In this document: positions 8,169 to 15,767 of the stretch, one piece after another
How positions within the stretch are numbered: the first letter of the stretch is position 1
How the letters are laid out: the number at the start of each line of letters is the position of its first letter
Assembly: GCA_963835855.1 (NCBI GenBank)
Contig: CAWIHA010000039.1
Coordinates: 1 to 64,000, forward strand
Origin: CAWIHA01 sp963835855
GTDB lineage: Bacteria; Acidobacteriota; Terriglobia; Bryobacterales; Bryobacteraceae
Direction: 5' to 3'
DNA: 64,000 bases
The notes under the pieces: model-generated
What the model was told of the DNA's origin: nothing
The model's database searches: none
The model's input: the letters and a program-made list of their open reading frames with translations, nothing else
Made by a program: the position numbers and the translations under genes

Positions 8169-9551
8169 TCACTTCGTTCCGGTCTTCATCAGCCCCGGTT
8201 GAGTTAGCACCGCTTGTGCGTCCTCGGGAGTGAACGCCTCCACTTTCGCCGAGATGTTCATCGAGCAGAATTTCGGGCCGCACATCGAGCAGAAGTGCGC
8301 GTCCTTGAACCCCTCTTCGGGAAGCGTCTCGTCGTGCATAGCGCGCGCGGTCTCCGGGTCGAGCGAGAGCGCGAACTGCCGGTTCCAGTCGAAGCGGTAA
8401 CGGGCGCGCGAGAGCTCGTCATCGCGGTTGCGGGCGCCCGGGCGGCGCCGTGCGATATCGGCGGCGTGCGCGGCGATCTTGTAGGCGATGATGCCCTGTT
8501 TCACATCCTCGCGGTTGGGCAGGCCAAGGTGTTCCTTCGGCGTGACGTAGCAGAGCAGCGACGCGCCATGCCACCCGATCATGGCGGCCCCGATGGCCGA
8601 GGTGATGTGGTCGTAACCCGGCGCGATGTCGGTGACGAGCGGCCCCAGCGTGTAGAACGGCGCCTCGTGGCACATTTCCATTTCCTTCTCCACCTGCATC
8701 TGGATCTGGTCCATCGGAATGTGCCCCGGCCCTTCGATCATGACTTGGACGTCGTGCTCCCAGGCTTTACGCGTGAGCTCGCCGAGTGTTTTGAGCTCGG
8801 CGAATTGGGCCTCGTCGCTCGCATCGGCCACGGAGCCCGGCCTGAGGCCGTCGCCAAGCGAGAAGCTCACGTCGTACTTCCGGAGGATCTTGCAGATGTC
8901 CTCGAACCGCTCGTACAGGAAGTTCTGGCGATGGTTCTTCACCATCCATTCGGCAAGGATGGACCCGCCACGGCTCACGATCCCCGTAATGCGCCGCGTC
9001 GTGAGCGGAATATACTCGACGAGTACTCCCGCGTGAATGGTCATGTAATCGACGCCCTGCGCCGCCTGCTCTTCGATGACCTCGAGCATCACTTCGGCAG
9101 TAAGGTCCTCGATGCGCCGCACGCGCGCGAGCGCCTCGTAAATCGGCACCGTGCCGACCGGAACAAGGGAATTGCGGATGATCGCCTCGCGAATGCCCGG
9201 GATGTCTCCTCCGGTCGAAAGGTCCATCACAGTGTCGGCGCCGTAGTCGAGTGCGTAGCGCAGCTTCTCGAGTTCCTCACCGGCGTTCGATGTGACGGCC
9301 GAGTTCCCGATGTTTGCGTTGATCTTGCAGCGCGCGGCAATGCCGATGGCCATGGGCTCCAGGTTCGTGTGGTTGATGTTCGCGGGAATGATCATGCGCC
9401 CGCGCGCCACCTCCGCTCGAACCAGTTCGGGCGCCAGGTCTTCGCGCCGCGCGACATGTTCCATCTCCTCGGTGACGGTGCCCTCGCGGGCGTAATGCAT
9501 CTGGGTCCGGATCTTGTCGCCTTGGCGCTTTGCGGTCCATTCGGTTCGCAT
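8169..9551 (-). CDS. thiC: Phosphomethylpyrimidine synthase
   Basis: This 460-residue protein is ThiC, the radical SAM enzyme that rearranges aminoimidazole ribotide into HMP phosphate for thiamine synthesis in the cytoplasm. The C-terminal CSMCGPKFCSM provides the CxxCx4C cluster special to ThiC. Other family segments include NANIGNSAVTS near the N terminus, MDLSTGGDIPGIR, and MIEGPGHIPMDQI. Length fits the short form that lacks the plant/proteobacterial N-terminal extension. The ATG at 9551 follows a GGAG at 8-bp spacing. No other thi gene is next to it, and I do not see a TPP riboswitch in the 250 bp upstream; a simple hairpin is present instead. Confidence 0.95.
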   Translation of the reverse strand: MRTEWTAKRQGDKIRTQMHYAREGTVTEEMEHVARREDLAPELVRAEVARGRMIIPANINHTNLEPMAIGIAARCKINANIGNSAVTSNAGEELEKLRYALDYGADTVMDLSTGGDIPGIREAIIRNSLVPVGTVPIYEALARVRRIEDLTAEVMLEVIEEQAAQGVDYMTIHAGVLVEYIPLTTRRITGIVSRGGSILAEWMVKNHRQNFLYERFEDICKILRKYDVSFSLGDGLRPGSVADASDEAQFAELKTLGELTRKAWEHDVQVMIEGPGHIPMDQIQMQVEKEMEMCHEAPFYTLGPLVTDIAPGYDHITSAIGAAMIGWHGASLLCYVTPKEHLGLPNREDVKQGIIAYKIAAHAADIARRRPGARNRDDELSRARYRFDWNRQFALSLDPETARAMHDETLPEEGFKDAHFCSMCGPKFCSMNISAKVEAFTPEDAQAVLTQPGLMKTGTK

Positions 9552-9567
9552 GACTTAAACTCCAGAA

Positions 9568-9587
9568 GACCCCGTTTGGTCGGGGTC
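9568..9587 (-). promoter_or_regulatory. Perfect hairpin in the thiC leader
   Basis: GACCCCG and CGGGGTC form a 7-bp stem around a 6-nt loop, placed directly upstream of the thiC Shine-Dalgarno sequence. It has only a short TTCT tail on the minus strand, so it may be a weak terminator, an mRNA stabiliser or a translation control element. The sequence does not match the conserved TPP aptamer. Confidence 0.4.
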
Positions 9588-9820
9588 GCGTCTTAGAACT
9601 CTGTATTAGCAGTCTACACCTTTGCCGGTCGAATGGCACGAGGCGCGAGCGAGTGGCGGGAACGCCGAGTGCCGGCTTCTACGCCGGCCGGGACCAGGCA
9701 CCCGGTTGCCGCCCTTTTTCGAGCCGCCGCGCCCACGCGGCCAAAGCCTCCAGAAGCTGCCGGGTGCAGATTCGCCGCGGAGGAATGCGCCGGGGGCCGG
9801 CCGGCCACTATAATTAGGCC

Positions 9821-10743
9821 TTGATTCTCGTCGCTTCTCCCTCGGATGCAGGCAAGCGGCTCGATGTGTTTCTACAGGAGCAACTCCCTCAGTACAGCCG
9901 CTCGCGCGTGCAGCAGTGGATCAAGGGCGGGCGTGCCCGCATCGCTGGCGCCGCGGCGCGCGCTTCAACCCGTCTGCGCGGCACAGAAACCGTCGAAGTC
10001 GAACCAGCCGAGCCACCGCCGCTTCGGGCGGCGCCCGAAGACCTGCCGCTCAAGATCCTGTATGAGGATGCGGATGTGATCGCCGCCGATAAGCCGGCTG
10101 GCATGATCGTCCACGCCGGCGCCGGCCACGCTTCCGGCACGCTGGTGAACGCGCTGCTCTATCGTTTCGGAGCGCTCTCCGGAGCCGGCGGCCCGCTGCG
10201 GCCCGGCATCGTGCACCGCCTGGACCGGTACACCAGCGGCGTGCTGCTAGTCGCCCGGAACGATGCCGCGCACCGCAACCTGGCCGGGCAGTTCGCCGCC
10301 CGCAAAGTGGAGAAGGTCTACCTGGCTCTGGTGCACGGAACGGTGAAGCCGGACCAGGGCCGCATCGAAAAACCGGTCTCGCGGGACCCGGTGAGACGCG
10401 TGCGCATGACCGCCCGGCGCTCCGAAGGCCGGGCCGCCGTCACGGAATACCGCGTCCTGCGGCGCTTCAAAGGATTCACGCTGCTCGAAGTGCGCATCAA
10501 GACCGGGCGGACGCACCAGATCCGAGTGCATTTCGCGAGCATCGGACACCCAGTTGCGGGCGACCGGCTCTACGGCGCTCCGGCGCGCGCCGGGGATCGG
10601 CCTCCGCTCGAGCGGTTTTTCCTACATGCGCACCGCATCCGGTTCTCACACCGGCGACCGGCGCGCCCGTAACGGTCGAGTCCCCTCTCCCCGCGGAACT
10701 GCAACAATGGATGGAAGGACTCGCGCCGGCGGTTCCCCTGTAA
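9821..10743 (+). CDS. RluA-family 23S rRNA pseudouridine synthase, with a frameshift near the 3' end
   Basis: The protein has an N-terminal S4 RNA-binding domain (RLDVFLQEQL, about residues 8-65) and a RluA catalytic domain with HRLDRYTSGVLLVA, where the aspartate is catalytic, and KTGRTHQIRVH. It should isomerise uridines in large rRNA. The uninterrupted frame stops at 10672, but after a missing base near 10650 the adjacent frame continues with TGAPVTVESPLPAELQQWM to a TAA at 10741-10743, matching normal RluA-family C termini. A single-base deletion is thus likely. The start is TTG at 9821, because an in-frame TAG lies at 9815-9817 and the S4 fold begins at once. A TATAAT at 9809-9814 would put the mRNA start at or near this codon (possible leaderless message). 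Confidence 0.88.
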
Positions 10744-10818
10744 GGGCAACCGCGGAAAGGCAGTCGATTTCAAAGGCAGGAAATGGAGCGAGTCCCGGTT
10801 CCCACGCGCGTCAACGGG

Positions 10819-10848
10819 TTGAGACGCTCCAAAATGCACACCTATAAT
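10819..10848 (+). promoter_or_regulatory. Promoter of the VWFA gene
   Basis: TTGAGA at 10819-10824 and TATAAT at 10843-10848 with 18-bp spacing, followed by GGAGG and the ATG at 10864. Confidence 0.65.
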
Positions 10849-10863
10849 CGAAGGAGGGTCATT

Positions 10864-11814
10864 ATGAATCCGCTGCTTGCCGCAATATTATTCACCGGCG
10901 TCCTCAGTTACGCGCTCCGGGCACAGCAGCCTGCCGGGCCGGCTGCCCGCCCGCCCAGCGCATCGGAAGAAGAGAGCGGCCAGACGCGCATCCAGGTCGA
11001 AGTCACCCGCGTCAACGTCCTTTTTACCGTTACGGACAAGAAGGGCCGGTTTGTCACCGACTTGGGCAGGAACGATTTCGAGGTCTTGGAAAACAAGCGC
11101 CCGCAGAACATCATGGAGTTCACGGCGGAGACCGATCTGCCCCTCCGGCTGGCCATCCTGGTGGATACCAGCAACAGCGTCCGCGACCGGTTCCGGTTTA
11201 TCCAAGAGGCGGCCATCGAGTTCATCAACAGCGTGATGCGGAAGCAGGATAAGGCATTGGCCGTCAGCTTCGACTCGAGCGCCGAGCTGGTGGACGATCT
11301 CGACGATAACCCGGAAAAGCTCACCAATTCGATCCGCGAGCTGCGGCCCGGCGGCGGAACAGCACTCTATGACGCAATCTATTTCGCGTGCCGGGACAAG
11401 CTCGCCGCCGAGCGGCCGCGCCACAAGTTCCGCCGCGCCATGGTGATTCTGAGCGACGGCGACGACAACCAGAGCCGCGTGACGCGCGACCAGGCGCTCG
11501 AGATCGCCCAGAAGTCCAACGTCGTGATCTACACGATCTCGACCAATATCACGCGGATCGAGACCGAGGGCGACAAGGTCTTGAAGTACTACGCCTCGGA
11601 GACCGGCGGTCAGGCGTTCTTCCCGTTCAAGGTCGAGGACCTCTCGCAGTCGTTCGAAAACATCGCCAACGAGCTGCGGCACCAGTACAACGTCTTCTAC
11701 AAGCCCGAGCCCTTGAAGACCGACGGCAGTTACCAGGCCATCAGTCTCCGCGTCAAGGGCCGGAAGGATCTGGTGGTGCGCGCCCGTAAAGGCTATTACG
11801 CGCCGAAATACTAG
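10864..11814 (+). CDS. Secreted VWFA-domain protein (acidobacterial type)
   Basis: From the ATG at 10864, which has a GGAGGG site 6 bp upstream, the protein is 316 residues with a signal peptide ending near LRAQQ. It then has a short linker and a beta-rich segment (VTRVNVLFTVTDKKGRFVTDLGRNDFEV) typical of acidobacterial VWFA-related proteins. The von Willebrand A domain follows, with the MIDAS motif DTSNS and the later metal-site pieces GGGTALYDAI and LSDGDDN. It is probably exported and binds a protein partner in a metal-dependent way; the partner is unknown. An in-frame start 81 bp upstream lacks a good ribosome-binding site. The TAG stop lies inside the left inverted repeat of the adjacent MITE-like element. 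Confidence 0.82.
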   Translation: MNPLLAAILFTGVLSYALRAQQPAGPAARPPSASEEESGQTRIQVEVTRVNVLFTVTDKKGRFVTDLGRNDFEVLENKRPQNIMEFTAETDLPLRLAILVDTSNSVRDRFRFIQEAAIEFINSVMRKQDKALAVSFDSSAELVDDLDDNPEKLTNSIRELRPGGGTALYDAIYFACRDKLAAERPRHKFRRAMVILSDGDDNQSRVTRDQALEIAQKSNVVIYTISTNITRIETEGDKVLKYYASETGGQAFFPFKVEDLSQSFENIANELRHQYNVFYKPEPLKTDGSYQAISLRVKGRKDLVVRARKGYYAPKY

Positions 11815-11997
11815 TGTCCTGAGTCAGAAATTCACCAGATAAGTCGAAGTGGGGCGGACGCCCTCGTCCGCACCGGACCCCTGGTCCGGCATCCCGTAAG
11901 CGCATTTCAAAGCAGGCCGACGAGGGCGTCGGCCGCGGGTCAAAGGACCCGCCCCACACCCGGACTTCTACTACGAACTTCTGACTCAGGACACTAG
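11811..11997. mobile_element. MITE-like element A, 187 bp, 19-bp perfect terminal inverted repeats
   Basis: CTAGTGTCCTGAGTCAGAA (11811-11829) is perfectly inverted at 11979-11997. Inside, a second nested palindrome runs from GTGGGGCGG (from 11849) to CCGCCCCAC, with smaller hairpins made of CGCCCTCGTC-type and GGACC/GGTCC-type arms. No ORF is present. CTAG flanks both ends, as if inserted at a CTAG target. The left repeat supplies the stop codon of the VWFA gene. Confidence 0.75.
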
Positions 11998-12159
11998 TGT
12001 AGTGCGGCGCAAGTAACGTACACTTTGGCGAATCCAGTGGGGCGGCTCCCCTGAGCCGCTGCCCGACCCCAGGTCGGGCAGCGGCCGGCTCAGAGGACCC
12101 GGCGCGGTCCAGGGGGACCGCCCTACATAATGCCCGAAAATACCGCCGCACTACACTAG
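11994..12159. mobile_element. MITE-like element B, 166 bp, 16-bp perfect terminal inverted repeats
   Basis: CTAGTGTAGTGCGGCG (11994-12009) is perfectly inverted at 12144-12159. It shares its left CTAG with the right CTAG of element A, so the two are fused head to tail. The interior is again palindromic (GGGGCGGCTCCCCTGAGCC on one side, CTCAG and GGGGGACCGCCC on the other). The end sequence reading inward from its right terminus is also found at 58274. Confidence 0.72.
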
Positions 12160-12272
12160 CTCGCTGATCGTGGATCGGGGGGTGCGGACCGCCAAAGGCG
12201 CGCCAGAAGACAAAGAGGAATCGCTTACAACCTACGTTCCACTCTCCTGCGATCCACAAATCGGAACTCCGG

Positions 12273-12278
12273 TATAAT
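12273..12278 (+). promoter_or_regulatory. -10 box of recA copy 1
   Basis: TATAAT 25 bp before the ATG, with a GAGGA ribosome-binding site at 12292-12296. I do not see a convincing -35 box or a recognisable LexA box. Confidence 0.4.
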
Positions 12279-12302
12279 CAACATTCAGCTTGAGGACAAT
12301 TT

Positions 12303-13380
12303 ATGGATGACAAGGACCGCACACGTGCGCTGGGGCTGGCGCTAGGCCAGATCGAAAAGCAATTCGGCAAGGGCTCGATCCTGCGGCTCGGCTCGAAAGA
12401 GGCCATTGTCCCGGTCTCGGTGATCCCGAGCGGATCGATCTCGATCGATGCCGCGCTCGGCGTCGGCGGGTTCCCGCGCGGGCGCATCATCGAGGTCTTC
12501 GGGCCGGAATCCTCCGGCAAGACGACCATCGCGCTGCACGTGGTGGCGAGCGCGCAGAAAGCAGGCGGCATGGCGGCGTTCATCGAACATCGAGCATGCG
12601 CTCGATCCCACCTATGCCCGGCAGCTCGGCGTGGACGTGGACAACCTGCTCGTTTCGCAGCCGGACTACGCCGAGCAGGCGCTCGAAATCGCAAGCGCGC
12701 TGATCGGCTCCGGCTCGATCGACGTGCTGGTCATCGACTCCGTGGCGGCGCTCGTCCCGAAAAGTGAACTCGATGGCGAGATGGGTGAGTCGTCCGTGGG
12801 CGTCCAGGCGCGGCTGATGTCGCAGGCGCTGCGGAAGCTCACCGGCATTGTCTCGAAATCGAATACCTGCCTGATTTTCATCAACCAGATCCGCGAGAAG
12901 ATCGGAGTCATGTTCGGCAACCCCGAGACGACCAGCGGCGGGCGCGCACTGAAGTTCTACGCCACCGTGCGCGTGGACATCCGCCGCATCGCGGCCATCA
13001 AAGAAGGCGAGGTGGTCACCGGCAACCGCACGCGAGTGAAAATCGTGAAGAACAAGGTGGCGGCGCCGTTCCGCGAAGCCGAGTTCGACATCCTTTACGG
13101 GCAGGGCATCTCGCGCGAAGGCGACCTGATCGACGCGGGCGCGGCGCAGAACGTGATCGAGAAGAGCGGTTCCTGGTACAGCTACAAAGCCGAGCGTATC
13201 GGCCAGGGCCGCGAGAATGCCCGCCAGTTCCTCAAGGATCACCCCGACGTGGCCGGGAAGCTCGAAGCCGAGCTGCGCCAGGTGTTGGGGTTGGTCCGGC
13301 CCGCACCGCCTGTCTCCAACGGCGGTGGCCCCGCTCCCGAACCCTCTCCGAAGCCTGCGGCGGCAACGCGGGGACGGTAG
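12303..13380 (+). pseudogene. recA: recA copy 1, disrupted by one +1 frameshift
   Basis: The N-terminal frame (12303 to about 12590) encodes a standard RecA start, with QIEKQFGKGSI and the Walker A motif GPESSGKTT. The C-terminal frame then gives ALDPTYARQLGVDVDNLL, VIDSVAALVPKSE, the L2 loop FGNPETTSGG, and a normal 3' end at 13380. The break lies near 12584-12591, where one extra base replaces the expected FIDAEHALDP with a shifted reading. With the shift corrected the protein is about 358 residues and highly similar to the second recA 217 bp downstream. It may be an assembly error, or a true pseudogene tolerated because of the paralogue. RecA carries out homologous pairing and SOS co-protease activity. 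Confidence 0.85.
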
Positions 13381-13597
13381 AGTGAGCAACAATCCTGCGA
13401 GCCGGCAGTAGCGCGCGGCGCCCTGTCCGGCCTGACCATCCGCCCCCAACCGTCGCAGTTCAGTGCATGGCATCGAGCTGCGAGCCTGAGCGAGCGGGAG
13501 TGGCTGGCGAAGCGCCGGAGGAGCGGCCATCCGCTGCTCCTTTTCCTCTGAGAATTCGGCGGCGCCCGCAGCACGACTCTGGAAAAGGAGTCTTCGC

Positions 13598-14644
13598 GTG
13601 AACGACCGCCAGCGTGCCATTGACCTCACACTCAGTCAGCTTGAAAAGCAATTCGGCCGGGGCTCTATCGTCCGGCTCGGGTCCAGTAGCGTCGTGCCGG
13701 TCACGGTGATTCCGAGCGGCTCCATTTCCGTCGATGCGGCACTGGGAGTCGGGGGCTTCCCGCGGGGCCGGATCGTCGAGATTTTCGGGCCGGAAGCATC
13801 GGGCAAAACCACCTTGGCGCTCCAGGTGCTCGCGGAGGCGCAGAAGGCGGGCGGCACGGCAGCCTTCATTGACGCCGAGCACGCGCTCGATCCAGGGTAC
13901 GCTCACAAGATCGGTGTGGACACGGACAACTTGCTCATCTCGCAACCCGATTACGGCGAGCAGGCGCTCGAGATTGCGGGCGCGCTGGTGGCCTCGGGCG
14001 CGGTGGATATCGTCGTCATCGACTCGGTCGCCGCGTTGGTGCCCAAGGCGGAGCTGGAAGGGGAAATGGGCGAGAGCCATATGGGGCTGCAGGCGCGCCT
14101 CATGTCCCAGGCGCTGCGCAAACTGGCGGGCGTGGTGTCGCGCACCAACACCTGCCTGATCTTCATCAACCAGATCAGGGAAAAAATCGGGGTCATGTTC
14201 GGCAATCCTGAAACGACCACCGGCGGGCGCGCGTTGAAGTTTTACGCTTCGGTGCGGGCGGAGGTCCGCCGCATCGCTTCGATCAAGGACGGCGAGACCG
14301 TGGTCGGCAGCCGCACGCGGGTCCGGATCGTAAAAAACAAGGTGGCTGCGCCCTTCCGCGACGCCGAGTACGACCTCCTGCACGGGGAGGGGATCTCGCG
14401 CGAGGGCGACCTGCTGGATCTGGGAATTGCGCGTGGGGTGGTGGAGAAGAGCGGAGCATGGATGAGCTACGGCGGCGAGCGCCTGGGACAGGGCCGCGAG
14501 GCCGCGAAGCAGTTTCTGAAGGACCACCCCGAAATGCGCGAGCGCCTCGAAACTGAGCTCCGGAGGCTGCTGCTGGCACCGCCGGAACCGGCCGCCGTCG
14601 AGTCTCCCACGCCGCGCAAGGCCGCCGCTGTAGCGGCCCGTTAG
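13598..14644 (+). CDS. recA: Recombinase RecA, copy 2
   Basis: A 348-residue intact RecA. Walker A is GPEASGKTT (the canonical S at the fourth position is A here), Walker B lies in DIVVIDSVAALVPK, and the L2 DNA-binding loop GNPETTTGGRALKF is intact. The C terminus is rich in alanine, proline and basic residues instead of the acidic tail of Escherichia coli RecA. The start is a GTG at 13598 with AAGGAG 8 bp upstream. It follows recA copy 1 in tandem with 217 bp between them, and the two differ clearly (for example VASAQKAGGMAAFI versus LAEAQKAGGTAAFI), so this is an old duplication rather than an assembly duplicate. Confidence 0.95.
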   Translation: MNDRQRAIDLTLSQLEKQFGRGSIVRLGSSSVVPVTVIPSGSISVDAALGVGGFPRGRIVEIFGPEASGKTTLALQVLAEAQKAGGTAAFIDAEHALDPGYAHKIGVDTDNLLISQPDYGEQALEIAGALVASGAVDIVVIDSVAALVPKAELEGEMGESHMGLQARLMSQALRKLAGVVSRTNTCLIFINQIREKIGVMFGNPETTTGGRALKFYASVRAEVRRIASIKDGETVVGSRTRVRIVKNKVAAPFRDAEYDLLHGEGISREGDLLDLGIARGVVEKSGAWMSYGGERLGQGREAAKQFLKDHPEMRERLETELRRLLLAPPEPAAVESPTPRKAAAVAAR

Positions 14645-14728
14645 GCCGGAAAACCCCGTTTTTGGGCCCTCACACGGCACCCGGTGCCTCCGAACGCCCG
14701 AAAAAAGGCCTTTGTGCGCACATTTCTC

Positions 14729-14757
14729 TTTACATTGTCCGTTCGATTCCTTATCAT
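14729..14757 (+). promoter_or_regulatory. Promoter of the HU-like gene
   Basis: TTTACA at 14729-14734 and TATCAT at 14752-14757 are spaced by exactly 17 bp, in the otherwise gene-free stretch before the HU-like gene. Confidence 0.6.
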
Positions 14758-14863
14758 CAATGTGACTTGCTTGTGTTTCCGGTCCGTATTCACGGGCTTC
14801 GGACGCGAGTAGCACTGTCCAGAGTTGGTTGAGTTTAATTTGGGAGGATTCGAGAAAACGTTT

Positions 14864-15169
14864 ATGGCCGATACCAAACGTATGACGCAGTCGCAGCTTG
14901 TCAAAGAGCTGGCCGCCTGTTGTGAGGTCCCCAACAAGACAGCCAAGCAGTTCGTTGCCTGCTTTGCCGATGTCGCCATCCGGGAGACGAAAAAGAACGG
15001 CGTCTTTGTGCTTCCGGGTCTCGGACGGCTGGTTCGGGTCGAGCGGAAAGCGCGCATGGGCCGCAATCCGGCCACGGGCGAGCCGATCAAGATCCCAGCC
15101 AAGAAAGTCGTGAAGTTCCGGGTTGCCAAGTCCGTCAAGGACTCGATCGTTCCACCCAAGAAGAAATAA
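14864..15169 (+). CDS. HU/IHF-family DNA-binding protein
   Basis: From the ATG at 14864 the protein is 101 residues. It follows the HU fold: an N-terminal helical part (TQSQLVKELAACCEV, KQFVACFADVAIRE), then the beta-arm with GLGRLVRVERKARMGRNPATGEPIKIPAKKVVKFR, which contains the RNPATGE tip that inserts into the DNA minor groove. The lysine-rich C terminus ends in PPKKK. It probably shapes the nucleoid. A longer in-frame start exists 39 bp upstream, but the GGGAGG site fits the downstream region better, though with long spacing (about 16 bp). A terminator follows 27 bp after the stop. Confidence 0.9.
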   Translation: MADTKRMTQSQLVKELAACCEVPNKTAKQFVACFADVAIRETKKNGVFVLPGLGRLVRVERKARMGRNPATGEPIKIPAKKVVKFRVAKSVKDSIVPPKKK

Positions 15170-15196
15170 ACCCGCGGCGCTTGAGCCAGAAATGCG

Positions 15197-15231
15197 AAGA
15201 CCCCGCGAGAGCATTCGCGGGGTCTTTTGTT
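15197..15231 (+). terminator. Rho-independent terminator after the HU-like gene
   Basis: A 12-bp perfect stem, AAGACCCCGCGA with TCGCGGGGTCTT, is followed by TTGTTT. Confidence 0.88.
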
Positions 15232-15286
15232 TAGATCTCTGGTGCCGGACCGGTGCGCCCCACTCGCGGGCGGCGCCGGGAAGCCG

Positions 15287-15457
15287 TTAGACTTGCTTCT
15301 TGTCTTCGGGTTTCTCCTCTTCGCCCTTCAAGGCGGCCTTGAAGTTGCGGATACCTTCGCCTAAACCTTTCGCCACCTCGGGAATCTTTTTCCCGCCGAA
15401 CAGGAGAAGGGCGACGATCAAAATGACGAGGAGCTCGGGAAAGCCAATATTTCTCAT
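15287..15457 (-). CDS. tatA: Sec-independent protein translocase subunit TatA/TatE
   Basis: A 56-residue protein with the TatA layout: a short N terminus with the FPELLVI hinge, one transmembrane helix (LLVILIVALLLFGGKKIPEV), the conserved FGxKKxPE turn, an amphipathic helix (AKGLGEGIRNFKAAL) and a charged tail. TatA oligomerises to form the pore for folded proteins with twin-arginine signals. The true start is the ATG at 15457; a longer frame upstream has no membrane-protein character. It is transcribed toward the HU terminator and stands alone, with no tatC next to it. Confidence 0.9.
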   Translation of the reverse strand: MRNIGFPELLVILIVALLLFGGKKIPEVAKGLGEGIRNFKAALKGEEEKPEDKKQV

Positions 15458-15767
15458 TTCGTGGCCGCCTTTGCCGCTGTGGATCATTGTATCAGTTGCG
15501 AAAAAGGGGGGCTGGACGGCCCGCAATCCGCCCGCCAAGGCGCTTGGCCAGTCATGAGGAGCGCGTCCGCTTTATGGCCAGGCGGGCTGGGCCAGCTTAC
15601 CCGGTTGGTGGCAGGTCGCAGATTCTCGCGACCGTACGGCCAGCGCACCAGCCGCGGCTCCTCTCGCGGGCGGCCATGCTAACATACACAAGGATTTCGA
15701 GCCCGCATTTCTCACCACGACCGCAGCGGGGCGCTCACGAGGGATGCGGCCTGTATCCGGGAAACGC
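15458..15767. other. Intergenic region between divergent tatA and PP2C genes
   Basis: About 310 bp without a convincing gene. It should carry the promoters of the divergent tatA and phosphatase genes, but I cannot point to clear -35/-10 boxes. Confidence 0.4.

Noticed and set aside
8214..9596. A 460-codon plus-strand ORF exactly opposite thiC
   Set aside because: It has the same length as thiC only because codon bias keeps the opposite frame open; no protein family is visible.
14641..14728. A GGCACC/GGTGCC hairpin after recA copy 2 as a terminator
   Set aside because: The stem is short and there is no T-tract behind it, so it is not convincing.
13460..15214. A 584-codon minus-strand ORF overlapping recA copy 2
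   Set aside because: It is antisense to a clear recA and HU-like gene and has no family resemblance. High GC content makes long shadow frames common.
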